Source: Ostrinia nubilalis (lineage: Eukaryota; Arthropoda; Insecta; Lepidoptera; Crambidae). Taken from it: 64,000 nucleotides of DNA. Position numbers and translations under genes: made by a program. The DNA lies in assembly GCF_963855985.1 (NCBI RefSeq), contig NC_087096.1:7130001-7194000 (forward strand), in the 5' to 3' direction. Under the pieces are notes generated by a model. The model was not told the DNA's origin. It saw only the letters and a list, made by a program, of their open reading frames with translations, and did no database searches. Positions 44,401-54,561 of the stretch are shown here, piece by piece; the stretch's first letter is position 1, and every line of letters begins with the position of its first letter.

Positions 44401-46728
44401 GTTATTTAGTTTTTCTGAGTTAAACCTACGCACCTACCTATCTATTCGCCGTTCCCATGGGCGGGCCAGCTGCTGCAGGAAAGGACAGCCGCTCCGTGCT
44501 GGAAATCTATTTAATCTTAGCCTAGAAGCTGGGTATGACTACCCCGCCCCTCTCCTCTCCCCAGGTCATAAGCTGGGCATGACTTCCCCTTCGGCCAGAA
44601 GTTGGGTATTTTACCCCCCCCCCCCCCCCAGGCCAGAAACTGGGTATGACTTGCCTCTCCCCCCCCCCCCCCAGGCCAGAAACTGGGTATTCGCATCATA
44701 TTATGTATTATTATGTTCAATACAAACAATCATTAAGTTACACTCACCCCAACCGCGTCTCCGCATTGCATCGAATCCTATGAAAATGTGGTTTTTGGAC
44801 ATAGCAATACTTATTTTTCACAATTTTTATTTTTAAAAATTACTGGTCGATAGGTTACTTTATTTAGAAGAATAAATGTTATTAAAAGTTTTTTTCTAAA
44901 ACTGATAGTTTAGCCGGAAAAAAATATTTTCCATCCCAATAGTACGCCGGCTGCGCTCGATTCGGATATAGTGACGTCACGCGGCCTTGCGTACGTTGAC
45001 TTTTAGCGGCAAAAACGGCCTATGTTTATTACTTAATATCTTCGTAAGTAATGGTCCGATTTGGATAATTCAAAAAGATATATCTTTCTTATGTCTTAAA
45101 GATTAACGTAGATACTAGTTTTATTGAATTTTCTACAACAGTACTGATCCTCATTAGAGAAGGTCGTGCTCCATAAAATGACTGATGATAATTTCCGTAT
45201 TTTCGGGTAATACAGACTGTCGCTCATGGCAAGGGCAACATATTATAAGAAACGGCGTTGGGAAGCAGACCAGACTTATTCCATTGTTTTCTAGAAACAA
45301 TAGTCCCTCTTATGGGTTGTGGTGCCGTAATCCATAAAGTTGACCCATCCATCTTGTTTCTCTATGGTTAATTCCCAAATAGGAAGACATTAAAACATCA
45401 TTCGTTGTTTCAGTATGACCCTGGCAGCCAACAGTTCGATACGTCCAGTAAACAGCGAGCGCCAGCTTACACTGACCGAATATTGTATAAAGCCAAATCC
45501 TTGAACGTCAACTCTACTTCTGCTTTCGCAGGTAAGTGCTACCTTGTAAAATATGATGGCCCCATGATAGACATACTACCAAAAAAGTGTTAAATTACCT
45601 ATTTAAATTAAACTTAAATTAAAAATTTATAATTTATATTCCATTCAGTCAGAAAACATCTAATAATACCGCGTAATTAAACGGAACAGCGCCATCTCTT
45701 GGTTGAATTCAAAACTAATACTATGAACAGCGCCATCTTTTGTCCAAATTCTGAACTAATCCTATCATTGGCCATTTGTAGGTCTCCGTCGCATCAGCAG
45801 CGTGCCTATATCGTCGGGCCTGAAGTGTGTAGCGTACAACTCGGTGCAGTCAGTGTGCACGAGCGACCACAAACCGGTTTGGGGACTGTTCTCGGCTGCG
45901 TTGCGGCCTGGTACTGATGTGTGAGTATCTATTTCTTGTACATCTATGCTAAGGTTTAAATTAGTTATGAAGAAAAACATATTAAAGACTGAGACACGGG
46001 TGTCACCGCCGGTTGATACTAGTATGTAAATGATATAGATTACGCCGGATCCTGATATTACTCTGGAAAAACAAACTAATCATAGATTAGATAATGTAAT
46101 CTTATTCTTGGCCTTCACATAGATTTTTAGAAAAGCCCACTTTCTAAGATCCGTATAGTATATTAATAAATCGACTGTTGTCAAGAAAACGTAAGATTAA
46201 TAAATCTGAAAAAGTTACATAACAATAGTTGAGTTTCTCAAGAAATTATTCGATTTTAAGCCAAGTTTTATGCTTTATTTAGAAACTAGCTTTCCGCCCG
46301 CGGCTTCGCCCGCGTGGAATTTTGTCTGCCACAGAAAAATTTTATCGCGCGCGTCCCAGTTTCAAAAACCAGGATAAAAACTATACTATGTCCTTTCCCG
46401 GGACTCAAACTATATCTATGCCAAATTCCATCAAAATCGGTTCAGTGGTTTAGGCGTGAAAGCAAGGCAGACTGACAGACAGAGTTACTTTCGCATTTAT
46501 AATATTAGTATAGTTAATGGAGTTGAGTTTATAACGCTTACTTTAACTTACTTTTTAATTTTCAACTCGAATAATTAACAAAATGTTAAAAAATATCATT
46601 TTACTTCCTACAGAGTGCCGCTAGCAGCTGGTCTGTTCAACAGAGAAGTCTACTTGGAAGGTATAAAACGACGAAGGGCCCTACTAGACCACAATCCAGG
46701 CGGGTCAGCAATCTGCAACGTGCAATAA
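38483..46728 (+). CDS. INPP5E: Inositol polyphosphate 5-phosphatase, INPP5E type (10 exons, 643 aa)
   Basis: Exons: 38483-39135, 39309-39428, 39736-39864, 40176-40333, 41144-41416, 41499-41599, 43160-43285, 45414-45531, 45782-45920, 46614-46728. The phases close exactly, and the length nearly equals human INPP5E. The first ~250 residues are Ser/Lys/Arg-rich and low-complexity, followed by the INPP5E signature [20 protein letters not shown]. The catalytic domain (~285-615) has the opening motif [10 protein letters not shown], the magnesium site [10 protein letters not shown] (D458, N460), the 5-phosphatase motif PAYTDRIL (537-544) and TSDHKPVWG (H589). It ends in a CaaX box, CNVQ. The enzyme removes the 5-phosphate from PI(4,5)P2 and PI(3,4,5)P3; in animals it keeps the ciliary membrane rich in PI4P (family knowledge). 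Introns 4, 6, 7 and 9 hold transposons. Confidence 0.95.
40421..40634. mobile_element. Foldback MITE, GCCTGGTCCGTGAGCACGTAG ends, copy 1
   Basis: Nearly the whole 214 bp is one hairpin. TAAAGCCTGGTCCGTGAGCA and its complement end it, and 'gtccaatgaccccaagctac' and 'atccttatcgctcgcgcgta' have complements in the other arm. It lies in intron 4 of INPP5E. Other copies are at 43,287-43,530 and 46,771-46,954. Confidence 0.85.
40968..41110. mobile_element. Small MITE upstream of INPP5E exon 5
   Basis: 'ctacacgctagcctttcgcc' is an imperfect inverted match of 'gaaacgctaacgtgaagagg'. About 140 bp, ending some 30 bases before the exon 5 acceptor. Confidence 0.5.
41919..43024. mobile_element. 1.1-kb palindromic TA-flanked element, copy 1
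   Basis: CAGTGTGAGTCACGTTAAAG and its complement form the ends, with TA on both sides. The two halves are near-complete inverted copies (~500 bp each, e.g. 'tatatcctgataaaataaa' against 'ttttattttatcaggatata'), meeting around the GC-rich 'ggcgcgcccggagaggctta' at about 42,548. Frames inside are only products of the palindrome. It fills most of INPP5E intron 6. A second copy is at 57,056-58,160. Confidence 0.88.
43287..43530. mobile_element. Foldback MITE copy 2, overlapping the INPP5E exon 7 donor
   Basis: Same family as 40,421-40,634. Aligning TATAGTCTGGTCTTTGAGCA with TAAAGCCTGGTCCGTGAGCA of copy 1 puts the element's first base at the T of the exon 7 donor GT (43,286-43,287), or at most a few bases inside the intron. 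This copy has a partial internal duplication of the GC-rich arm ('gtcgcgctc...cactcactgcgg' twice). Confidence 0.8.
43541..43711 (-). mobile_element. tRNA-derived SINE
   Basis: On the minus strand: a tRNA-like head with A-box 'tagccgaacgg', a perfect B-box GGTTCGAATCC (43,645-43,655), a body ('gagcttagtaacgggactt') and a terminal A-tract (T-run at 43,541-43,553). Head plus body plus poly(A) marks a SINE, not a tRNA gene. In INPP5E intron 7. Confidence 0.8.
43814..45155 (-). mobile_element. Foldback element with G-rich core, copy 2
   Basis: Reverse-complement relative of 12-1,444 with the same AATGAGGATCA ends and subterminal inverted repeats. The C-rich array at about 44,521-44,695 is shorter than in copy 1. 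Most of the 1,342 bp aligns over its length with copy 1. It lies in INPP5E intron 7, ending about 260 bases before exon 8. Confidence 0.85.
45680..45768 (+). repeat. Two tandem ~40-base repeats before INPP5E exon 9
   Basis: 'gaacagcgccatct' occurs at about 45,682 and 45,724, each followed by similar 'ttg..aatt..aactaat..tat' sequence. The second unit ends about a dozen bases before the exon 9 acceptor. Confidence 0.6.
46286..46511 (-). mobile_element. Lep1-type Helitron in INPP5E intron 9
   Basis: CTAGCTTTCCGCCCGCGGC at the left and 'gcatttataatattagta' at the right are the reversed Helitron end and start. The interior has a short CTGT-type run and 'cctttcccgggactcaaac', matching 21,915-22,147 in reverse. 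Confidence 0.8.
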
Positions 46729-46770
46729 CATTGGCTGAAACCCTAAGTATAAGTACCTAATTATATCTAT

Positions 46771-46954
46771 AGTCCGGTCCCTGAGCACGTAGAATTTTGT
46801 CCAATGACCCCAAGCTACCCATCCTTATCGCTCGCGCGTAATTATATTGCTGTTGCGCTCGCACAGTCACTACAGCAATATAATTACGCGCGAGCGATAA
46901 GGATAGGTAGCTTGGGGTCATTGGACAAAATTCTACGTGCTCCGCGACCAGACT
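46771..46954. mobile_element. Foldback MITE copy 3, INPP5E 3' flank
   Basis: AGTCCGGTCCCTGAGCACGT pairs with the complement at the right end, and the arms contain 'atccttatcgctcgcgcgta' and its complement. It starts 43 bases after the INPP5E stop, so it probably lies in the 3' UTR and would form a strong hairpin in the mRNA. Confidence 0.8.
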
Positions 46955-46966
46955 TTATCTATTAGG

Positions 46967-47085
46967 TGCAGTCAGCGTCAAATATTTCGTGACCAAAAAA
47001 CCTAAAAGTTGCAACACGTCATAAGGTTGTGTTTGTCAAATTTTTGGTCACTATGGGTGTCACGATCTTTTTAACTCTGACTGTT
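46967..47085. mobile_element. Small MITE, CAGTCAGCGTCAAATATTT type
   Basis: 'gcagtcagcgtcaaatatttcgtgacc' against 'ggtcactatgggtgtcacg...aactctgactgt' gives imperfect inverted ends. It resembles short repeats common in moths. Confidence 0.45.
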
Positions 47086-48540
47086 TATTTACTGACTTTA
47101 AATTCACAATGCGACTGCGAAATATTTTATGACTTTCAATCTTTATTTGACTTCGGTGTAGGTACTTTTGTATGGTGGTACCGGAGTACGTTAGAGAGAT
47201 AAATTTTTGGTGTTAGAATCGTCGAACAATAGCTTTTATTCTTAAAATGACTGCCATTAGGCGTAGTTTACAACGTGTACAGCAAGTGAGGAAAGTGAGA
47301 ATTAAATTAGCGAAGAAAGTCTGTTTTAAACAAGTAAAAAGGTCACTTAACATCAAGGGAACCTTACTACCGATAGCTAAGGCTATTTTATAAACTTAAC
47401 CAAACTCTCTCAACTCGTAATTAATATTAGAAATATCTCCCATAAATTCAAACATCTGGAAACTTTAGCATCGTAACATTACACGACAGTTTATGGTAAC
47501 GTCGATGTTTGAAAAAGGGTTTTTTAAAAGTTGTCCAAACTAAAGCAGTGTTCACCTTGTTTTGTTTGTTTTCATTTTAGTAAAATGAACCTTTAATCTA
47601 ACAAGGCATCTTTTAAAACTTACTTTTGCTGTACATCATTACACTCATTTTGGGAATAACAATTTACAAACTTAAACGCATAGACGATAGTGTTTTGTTA
47701 TATTTTATTTGTTTTGTTTTTAATTTTGAATGTTTATTTATTTTATTATACTTTTTTTTTAAGTTAGAACATAAGAACAGCAGCGTTAACGTGCAATGAA
47801 TTTAATTAAAATAATTTGACGCTTAAAATTTTAGTTAATTTTGTGTGTACTTAGCTTATAAAGTACAAAATACACGTAAATAATAAAAAAAAAAGACATT
47901 CAGTGATTTTCAATAGATAAATCTAGTCAGTGGTATGCAATAGTCTAAATGTACATTGTACAAGTATTATTATTAGTTTACTTACTTTTTATCAGTTAAT
48001 TAATATTGATTTATAAAATCAAAGTGTTGTGTATTTTCAGTATTAATAGTTAGTCATTTATTTATTCGGTTTTATTTAGCTTGATGCATTGCTTATTAAA
48101 TTGTGTATTAATTTGATATAAATACATAGTTCATATTGATAATGACATGAGATACCGAGATACGACAAGTTAAAATGCATGGAAATATTATTTAAAATAA
48201 TTACTTTCGTTGCATTCTCAAATTCGTTTGTCAAGCATTAGCTGTGAAATCAAAATATTCAATAATTTGACATCGTGGTCATCTATCTGCCTGTATTATT
48301 ATTCATTTGAGTTCGTTTAAGGAATGTTCTTTAAAAAATTTAAGTCGTGGAAGTTATTAGAATAACCAAATTTCGTGTCGGTAATTCTTCCAAATTATTA
48401 TAAAAAGTAGCCATCTTATCTTTGATGGATGTTAAAAAGGTAACATGGTGCTTAATTTTTGTATCATGTGATCTTTTTCTGGGGTTGTGAATTATTTATT
48501 ATGGATTTTGTTGCAGCGATCATAAATAACTGTATGGGAA
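47086..48540. other. AT-rich 3' flank of INPP5E, no gene seen
   Basis: Very AT-rich, no exon-like frame. It may include the rest of the INPP5E 3' UTR; an AATAAA followed by an A-run is near 47,880. Confidence 0.5.
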
Positions 48541-48645
48541 ACTATAATTCTGCTGATCACAGGGGAAAATTTTGCCCCCACTGGGAATCGAACCCAGGCC
48601 CTCTGGACTGCACCCCCAGCAGTTATGGTCGCTCTTATTCTTTAT
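48540..48645 (-). mobile_element. tRNA-derived SINE head
   Basis: On the minus strand a B-box GGTTCGATTCC (~48,585) follows a 'gaccataactgctgggggtgcag' segment. The expected tRNA acceptor pairing is missing, so it is a SINE or degraded tRNA relic. Confidence 0.5.
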
Positions 48646-49147
48646 TGGGTTTGAATTAAAATTCACTTAATAGAGGCTCCTGGGTTAAAAACAGGATCGT
48701 AGAAGTGTCTGGGTGGGAGGAAAAGCATCCAACAGACAGTGGCAATATAGTTACTAAATTGTTCTGAAATCTGAACCTTATTGCCCTGTCTTAAGGCAAA
48801 AACAATTAAAAACGTGCACGGGTGCGTTTCTAGTCACGGCCTTTAACAAGAAGCAGTGGCAATATTGTCACTACATTTTTTAACCCTTTCGCCTTTTTTT
48901 TGACGGGAAGAAATGCATTGGATTACCTTACTTCCTCTCCCCTCTTGGACTCTGTGCTGTGCAGACGTGTTTATAAGTGATCCGTAGTTCTGTTTAATTT
49001 AAATTAATCAAAAATAATACGCATTAAAATCGTAACGAATATTAGGCGTGCATAAACTCAGTGGAGATCCTTTCCTCCGCGCGCCGTCCGTATCAAGTAA
49101 ACACACTTCTGCCCGTGCGTAGGCGCCTGGTACCTCTCTCGGTAAGA

Positions 49148-50077
49148 ATGCCGTTACGTCACTCACCGCGTGCGTCGCCTGCATCGGACACGGCGCGATC
49201 ATCCACGAGCGCGCCCGAGGCCCAGCCGACTACGAATATGAGCCGTAGCACGGGTGCTACGAGCGCTCGCGCAGCGAGCGATAATGATTCATCTACTAGC
49301 GCGGGAAGCACCGTACATAAGCGCAAACGAACCAACGATGAAATGAAAGAATTCAGAGAGCAGATGTCCCTTATGTTTTCTACGTGGAAAACTGAACAGG
49401 ACAACAAAATGACTGTGCTTCTAAATACGATAAATGACATAAAGGAGCAAAACAAGGACATACGAACATCAATTGACTTTATGTCTAAAAGTTACGACGA
49501 ATTACTCACTAAAATAGACAAACTGGAAATTGAACGGGGAAAAAACACTAAGTATATACAATTGTTAGAAAACAAAATAGAACAAATGGAAAGGGGACAA
49601 CTAGTCTCGCGTATTGAAATGCGTGGTGTCCCACGGATGGAACTCGAGACAAAAAAGAACCTATCTACTTATGTACAAAATATTGGAAAAGCCCTCAGTA
49701 TACCTATACAGCCCAATGACATACGCGATGTGTATCGCATAAACACTAAGTCCGAGAAAACCAAACCTATTATTGTGGAATTTTGCAGTGTGCTAATTAA
49801 GGAAGATATCCTAAAATCACTCAAATCATATAACAGGAACAACAAGGAGAAATTCAACTCCGTAAATCTCCAGATTGAGGGACCTTGTGTACCTGTATTC
49901 ATCTCGGAATGCCTGACGCAGCAAGCAAAAAAACTCTTCGCCTTGGCCAGGATGTTTGCGAGGGAGAACTGCTATAGATATTGCTGGACCTCATTTGGAA
50001 GAATATACCTACGTAAATCTGAAGGCGAAAAGCTCACTCGTGTGGACACGGAGCAAGACCTGGACAAACTGAAGTGA
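49148..50077 (+). CDS. LINE ORF1: coiled-coil RNA-binding protein with FP-type C-terminus (309 aa)
   Basis: The first in-frame ATG gives MPLRHSPRASPASDTARSS, a Ser/Thr/Ala/Arg-rich, probably disordered head (~1-75). It is followed by KRKRTNDEMKEFREQMS and a long charged coiled coil (~80-160) for self-association. Next comes a compact domain starting SRIEMRGVPRMELET that resembles the RRM-like region of LINE ORF1 proteins. The last ~50 residues (YRYCWTSFGRIYLRKSEGEK, then DTEQDLDKL) resemble the FP-protein C-terminal domain family, named for a baculovirus protein but common in insect LINE ORF1s. Its role would be to bind element RNA as a nucleic-acid chaperone in the retrotransposition particle. 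The frame is open about 30 codons upstream, but only via a GTG. Confidence 0.85.
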   Translation: MPLRHSPRASPASDTARSSTSAPEAQPTTNMSRSTGATSARAASDNDSSTSAGSTVHKRKRTNDEMKEFREQMSLMFSTWKTEQDNKMTVLLNTINDIKEQNKDIRTSIDFMSKSYDELLTKIDKLEIERGKNTKYIQLLENKIEQMERGQLVSRIEMRGVPRMELETKKNLSTYVQNIGKALSIPIQPNDIRDVYRINTKSEKTKPIIVEFCSVLIKEDILKSLKSYNRNNKEKFNSVNLQIEGPCVPVFISECLTQQAKKLFALARMFARENCYRYCWTSFGRIYLRKSEGEKLTRVDTEQDLDKLK

Positions 50078-50372
50078 CTATGTACATTTGATTTTTCTCA
50101 TGTAGGTTATGTATCTTTGTGTTACCTTATATCATTAATTAACACATTAATTCCCAAACACGCACCTTACACACACACATTGTTAATCACCAATTGTCTT
50201 TTGATCTCTCTGCTTCTATCCAAATCCATGCTCATAAAAATTATGTACTTCACTCAGCTCGCCCCTTTGTGCTATAGCGCTATGACAGCCACGCTGCATA
50301 GAAACATACCAATCATAAACTACAAAAATAATTACTGTCTGTCTGACATTCAAGTTACGTCCCTTCATTACT

Positions 50373-53363
50373 ATGAATATTTGACCAACACTCACCCCCT
50401 GGCCCTGTTTACCATACATTTTAAAATTCGATATTGACTGTGACCTTATTAATAAAATTGACAACGTATCTTTCTGTCCCTCGTCAACCTGTGATCCATC
50501 CAGGGTTCGTTCTGTCCTTTGTACAAATTCATCCAATAAGAATTTAAAAATTTTAACACAAAATATCCGCAGCATCACAGCCAACATAGATAACTTCTCC
50601 ACCCTGTTACACAACATTGCCGTTGATTTAGACATAATTATTCTTACCGAATGTTGGTTGCTTAGCAATCCCATTATTCCGTATCTTGATGGGTTTTCCC
50701 ATTTCTCCTCCTCTAACCCGTGTAATCAGAACGACGGAGTAGTTATTTTTTATAATAGTACTATTCCGGGTCTTACGATTTCGGAACCTACTATTACGGA
50801 TGCAAGTTGTCTACTAATAAAAATCAAGGAAGATATAGCCATCTTAGCCATATACCGCCCCTGTGCTTTCCGCAATACCCAAAACTTTATTAGCTCAGTT
50901 AATCTTATCCTTGAATCCCTTAAGACCTACAGAAACATAATTATTATGGGTGATATAAATATAAATATATCCCCTCATAGCACTGATCAGGACTCAGAGG
51001 AATACCTTAACATGCTAGCTTTTCATGGCCTTCTCCCTGCCCACCTCTTACCTACCCGCAATCTCGCCTGCCTGGACCATGTCATACTTAAGTCCATACT
51101 ACAAACTCAGTCCCTGGTAATTGATTCCGCTGTTACAGACCACAATGCAGTATTACTAGCAATAGATCTCGATATAAACCGCTCACCCCCTAATAGTAAA
51201 AAGATAATTAACTATCCCAACTTAATTGAAAACTTAAAATCAGTAGACTTTTCGAAAATCTTGCAACTTTCTGACCCTAATCAAGCAGCAAATTTGTTTA
51301 TTCAGACCCTTCAGACAGCCATAAATGAAAATCGTCAGTTGCGCACCCCCTCCCGTCGTAGGATTATTAAGCCATGGATAACCCCAGGTCTCCTAAGGTG
51401 TATCCGGAATAGAGATCTTATGCATAAACGTCTTAAGACGGAGCCCAGTAATGATATTCTGAGGAGGACCTACTCAAGGTATCGAAATTTCTGCAACTCA
51501 TTGCTCAAGAAAGTGAAGAGGGCATATGAAAGGGAACTCATTAGTAAAGCCGGAACAAATAGCAAAAAGCTGTGGCATGCGATCAAGGATATAACCAACC
51601 TTAATAAGACACGCTCCACTGCTGACCACCTTCTTACTGGCTTGTCCTCGCCCACTGCAGCTGTTAACCATGTCAACGTCTTCTTTGCTGGTGTTGGTAA
51701 ATCTTTGGCCGAAAATATTTCTCAGACGTCCCTCCCCACCCCACCTGTCTTCTCAACTACCAATTCACCAAATCAATCCTTTGTTCTTCTTGATACTTCC
51801 GCCGAAGAAGTCAATTCCATAATTATGTCACTCAGGGAGGGCTGTGCTATGGGGTGTGATAATATTCCAACCAAATTAATTAAGACATGCAAAGACATGC
51901 TCATCCCCTACATTACACACATTTGTAACATCAGCTTATCTTCGGGCTGCTTCCCTGATGCCTTTAAAAAAGCTCTGGTACATCCAATATACAAGTCTGG
52001 GGACCGAAACCGTGCCGACAACTATCGTCCGATCTCCATCCTACCAGTACTATCAAAAATTTTAGAGAGAATAATAAACAAACAGCTGACAAATTTTCTG
52101 GAACAAAGTGACCTCTTAGCTCCTGGGCAATACGGCTTCCGAAGTGGAAGATCGACAGCCGATGCTGTACACGATCTTACAGGTCATGTTGTTGGTAACC
52201 TGGATAAAGGCAAGAAGTGTCTATCAGTTTTCCTTGATCTTGCAAAGGCCTTCGACACGGTCTCCGTCCCCATTCTGTTGGACAGGCTGGAGAGGATGGG
52301 TATCAGGGGAGTCCAACTCAAACTGTTCCGTAGTTACCTTTCCGGTCGAAGCCAATGTGTCACTATAAATGGGATTATAAGTTCTGAACTGCCCATTGAG
52401 TACGGTGTGCCTCAGGGAAGTATATTGGGCCCCACCCTCTTCCTGGTGTACATCAACAACCTGTGCGCACTTAGTATACCACACTGCAAAATCATCTCTT
52501 ATGCAGATGACACTGCACTTATCTTTACGGGTCGCACCTGGGAGGAAGCCTTTCTTAATGCTCAGGCGGGGCTAGATACTGTCTCTCTATGGCTCCGACA
52601 TAACTTACTTACCCTAAATATCCAAAAGACCCACTATATGACATTTTCAATAAATTCCGTTTCCCCAAATATCTTAAGCAATCTTAACTTATTTTCCCAC
52701 AACCATGCCAATTCACCCAGTCTCAACTGTAACTGCCTCAAACTTTCTTCTGCCGTTCACATCAAATACCTGGGGGTAATTATTGATAATAGGCTCACAT
52801 TTAAACAGCACATCAGTACCACCTCCGGCAGGTTACGAAAGCTCATGTTTGTGTTTAGATCCTTGCGCCATGTCGCTGAGCCTGACTTAGTTAGAAAGGT
52901 CTACACAGCTCTCTGCCAGTCTCTCTTACTTTATTGCATTACCTCTTGGGGTGGCGCCAGTATGACTGCCATGATTGTGTTAGAGAGAGCTCAGAGAGCA
53001 GTTTTAAAGGTCTGTACGTTCAAGCCTTTGCTTTTTCCGACGTACGAGCTGTTCCAGTATTGTGAAGTATTATCTGTACGCCAGCTTTTTATTCTGCTTA
53101 CTATAATGAAGCAGCACGGGGCTATTAAGTATGACCCTAATATCTCGCAGTCACGACGAAATTATCTTGTAGCTCGCTCATCTTTCAAGACTAGTTTCGC
53201 TAAACGCTTTTTCTGTTACCTAGGCCCCTTCTTGTACAATCAACTTCAACGTAAACTGGATATCCTCCCCCTAACTAAGCATGAGTGTAAAATAAAGGTA
53301 ACAAAATTCTTACAAACTCTGAACTATAATGAAACTGAAAAGTTCCTTCATGCTGATAGATAA
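50373..53363 (+). CDS. LINE ORF2: endonuclease-reverse transcriptase (996 aa)
   Basis: I place the start at the ATG at 50,373, because the endonuclease domain clearly begins upstream of 50,658. Domains in order: an AP-type endonuclease (about residues 50-260) with LTQNIRSI, ILTECWL, MGDININIS and the catalytic SAVTDHNAVLL; a linker; then a reverse transcriptase (about 430-780) with NYRPISILPVLSKILER, GFRSGRSTADAV, FLDLAKAFDTV, YGVPQGSILGPTLFLVYIN and the active site ISYADDTALIF; and a C-terminal domain. It nicks target DNA and primes reverse transcription of the element RNA. All visible catalytic residues are present and there is no stop or frameshift, so it may be functional. Confidence 0.93.
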
Positions 53364-53639
53364 GTACACAACTCTCATTCCAGCACTTCTCCCATTCACA
53401 TACACACTTACACATATACACACACAGGTCAGGTTTTAGTCGGTCACGTCGAGAGCGGAGAGTCCTGGTGTTCTGTAATACAGGCTCGCAGCCTAGCTCA
53501 GACACCAGTCTCCCGCAATCTAAGTGTCTGTCCACTACATTTAATTGTAATTTAAGATAATCACCTTACATTGTAAACCTTTAGATTTAGATTGTGGAGA
53601 AAATAAAAAGAAAAAAGAATTATTATTATTATTAACTAA

Positions 53640-54290
53640 AACTCATTTTCTTTAACAAATAATCAATTCACCTACCCTTTACCGTAAAAGTAGGTATGTA
53701 CCCTGCGGGAACAGAGTAGGTTATGTTCTCAAAATCGCATGTACACACGGCCACATTGTTAACTATCCATTTCCGTTTTTGCTCTCGCTCTCATCAAATT
53801 GTGATTCTTTGCGGTAGAACGAGATGACATGACTGGCAACGGGCAGTTAACACTGTTGCCGATAGTACAACCCGATTGAGCAAACTGCGCACCTCGCTGG
53901 AATGTGACTCTCCCTCGCACGCACCCGCACACCTGTCCGTGTTCGCCCCGTCTGTACCAGAGCGTTGATGTGACGTCACAGCAGCCAGGGTGCGCAGTTA
54001 ACTCGATTGTAATACGTTGTCACGTTTGTAATAATGAATTGTTTCGGATATACGTCACGTGACGTCTAGTCAATTTGACAGCGAACATTAATTTTGATAC
54101 ATCGCATGTTCGCGAGCGAATGATTTTAAGTACCCACGCGAACTCGCTGTTTATACTCGTATTACTGACTATTTATGAAAATATTATTATATTGAAGATA
54201 ATAATAACACATAATTTTAAATTATGAATGAAAACTTTGACAACCGCAGGTAAATGTCTAATATAGGTAGGTACATTACATAATTTTCAA
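53640..54290. repeat. Unclassified repeat with TGACGTCA motif, copy 1
   Basis: The part at about 53,750-54,010 is related to 61,640-61,885 in the minus-strand gene: 'gatgtgacgtcacagcagccaggg' against 'gatgtgacgtcacggcagcctggt', both followed by 'tgcag.taac' sequence, and both contain a 'tctcgctc' region and 'gtccgt...taccag'. No ORF with coding character; family unknown. Confidence 0.55.
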
Positions 54291-54295
54291 CTATA

Positions 54296-54559
54296 CAGGG
54301 TGTTAGGTAAATGGGTATATAAGCCGACACTAGCCCATGTTAACATGGGCATATAAATGGTATGGTGAAGTCAGAAATTTGATATCATGATTTTATTTTT
54401 TTTAATTTTCATACAAAATAAATTTTATAAAATCCGATTTGTATGAAAATTAAAATAATTAAAATGAAGATATCAGTTTTCTGACTTAACCATACCATTT
54501 ATATGACCATGTTAACATGGGCTAGTGTCGGCTCATATACCCATTTACCTAACACCCTG
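54296..54559. mobile_element. TA-flanked MITE, CAGGGTGTTAGGTAAATGGG ends
   Basis: Perfect 20-base inverted ends CAGGGTGTTAGGTAAATGGG and its complement are flanked by TA. Further arms 'gccgacactagcccatgtta' and 'tggtatggt' have complements. 264 bp. Tc1/mariner-type insertion site. Confidence 0.85.
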
Positions 54560-54561
54560 TA

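Larger units (their letters stand above)
48930..53634 (+). mobile_element. CR1-group non-LTR retrotransposon with both ORFs intact
   Basis: A 5' UTR (start uncertain, about 48,930), ORF1 (49,148-50,077), a 295-base spacer, ORF2 (50,373-53,363), a ~270-base 3' UTR and a 3' tail of ATT repeats (53,618-53,634). The coding part is uninterrupted, and the spacing and microsatellite tail suit the CR1/L2/Kiri/Daphne group; the exact clade needs a tree. Base composition is more even than in the flanks. Intact frames imply a recent insertion. No target duplication is evident. Confidence 0.85.

Noticed and set aside
44517..44836. Gly- or Pro-rich frames over the G/C-rich array
   Set aside because: These are translations of the minisatellite 'gggggaggcc...' on both strands, with no coding signal.
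53794..53979. Cysteine-containing minus-strand frame
   Set aside because: It overlaps the TGACGTCA repeat shared with 61,640-61,885 and has no splice or domain support.
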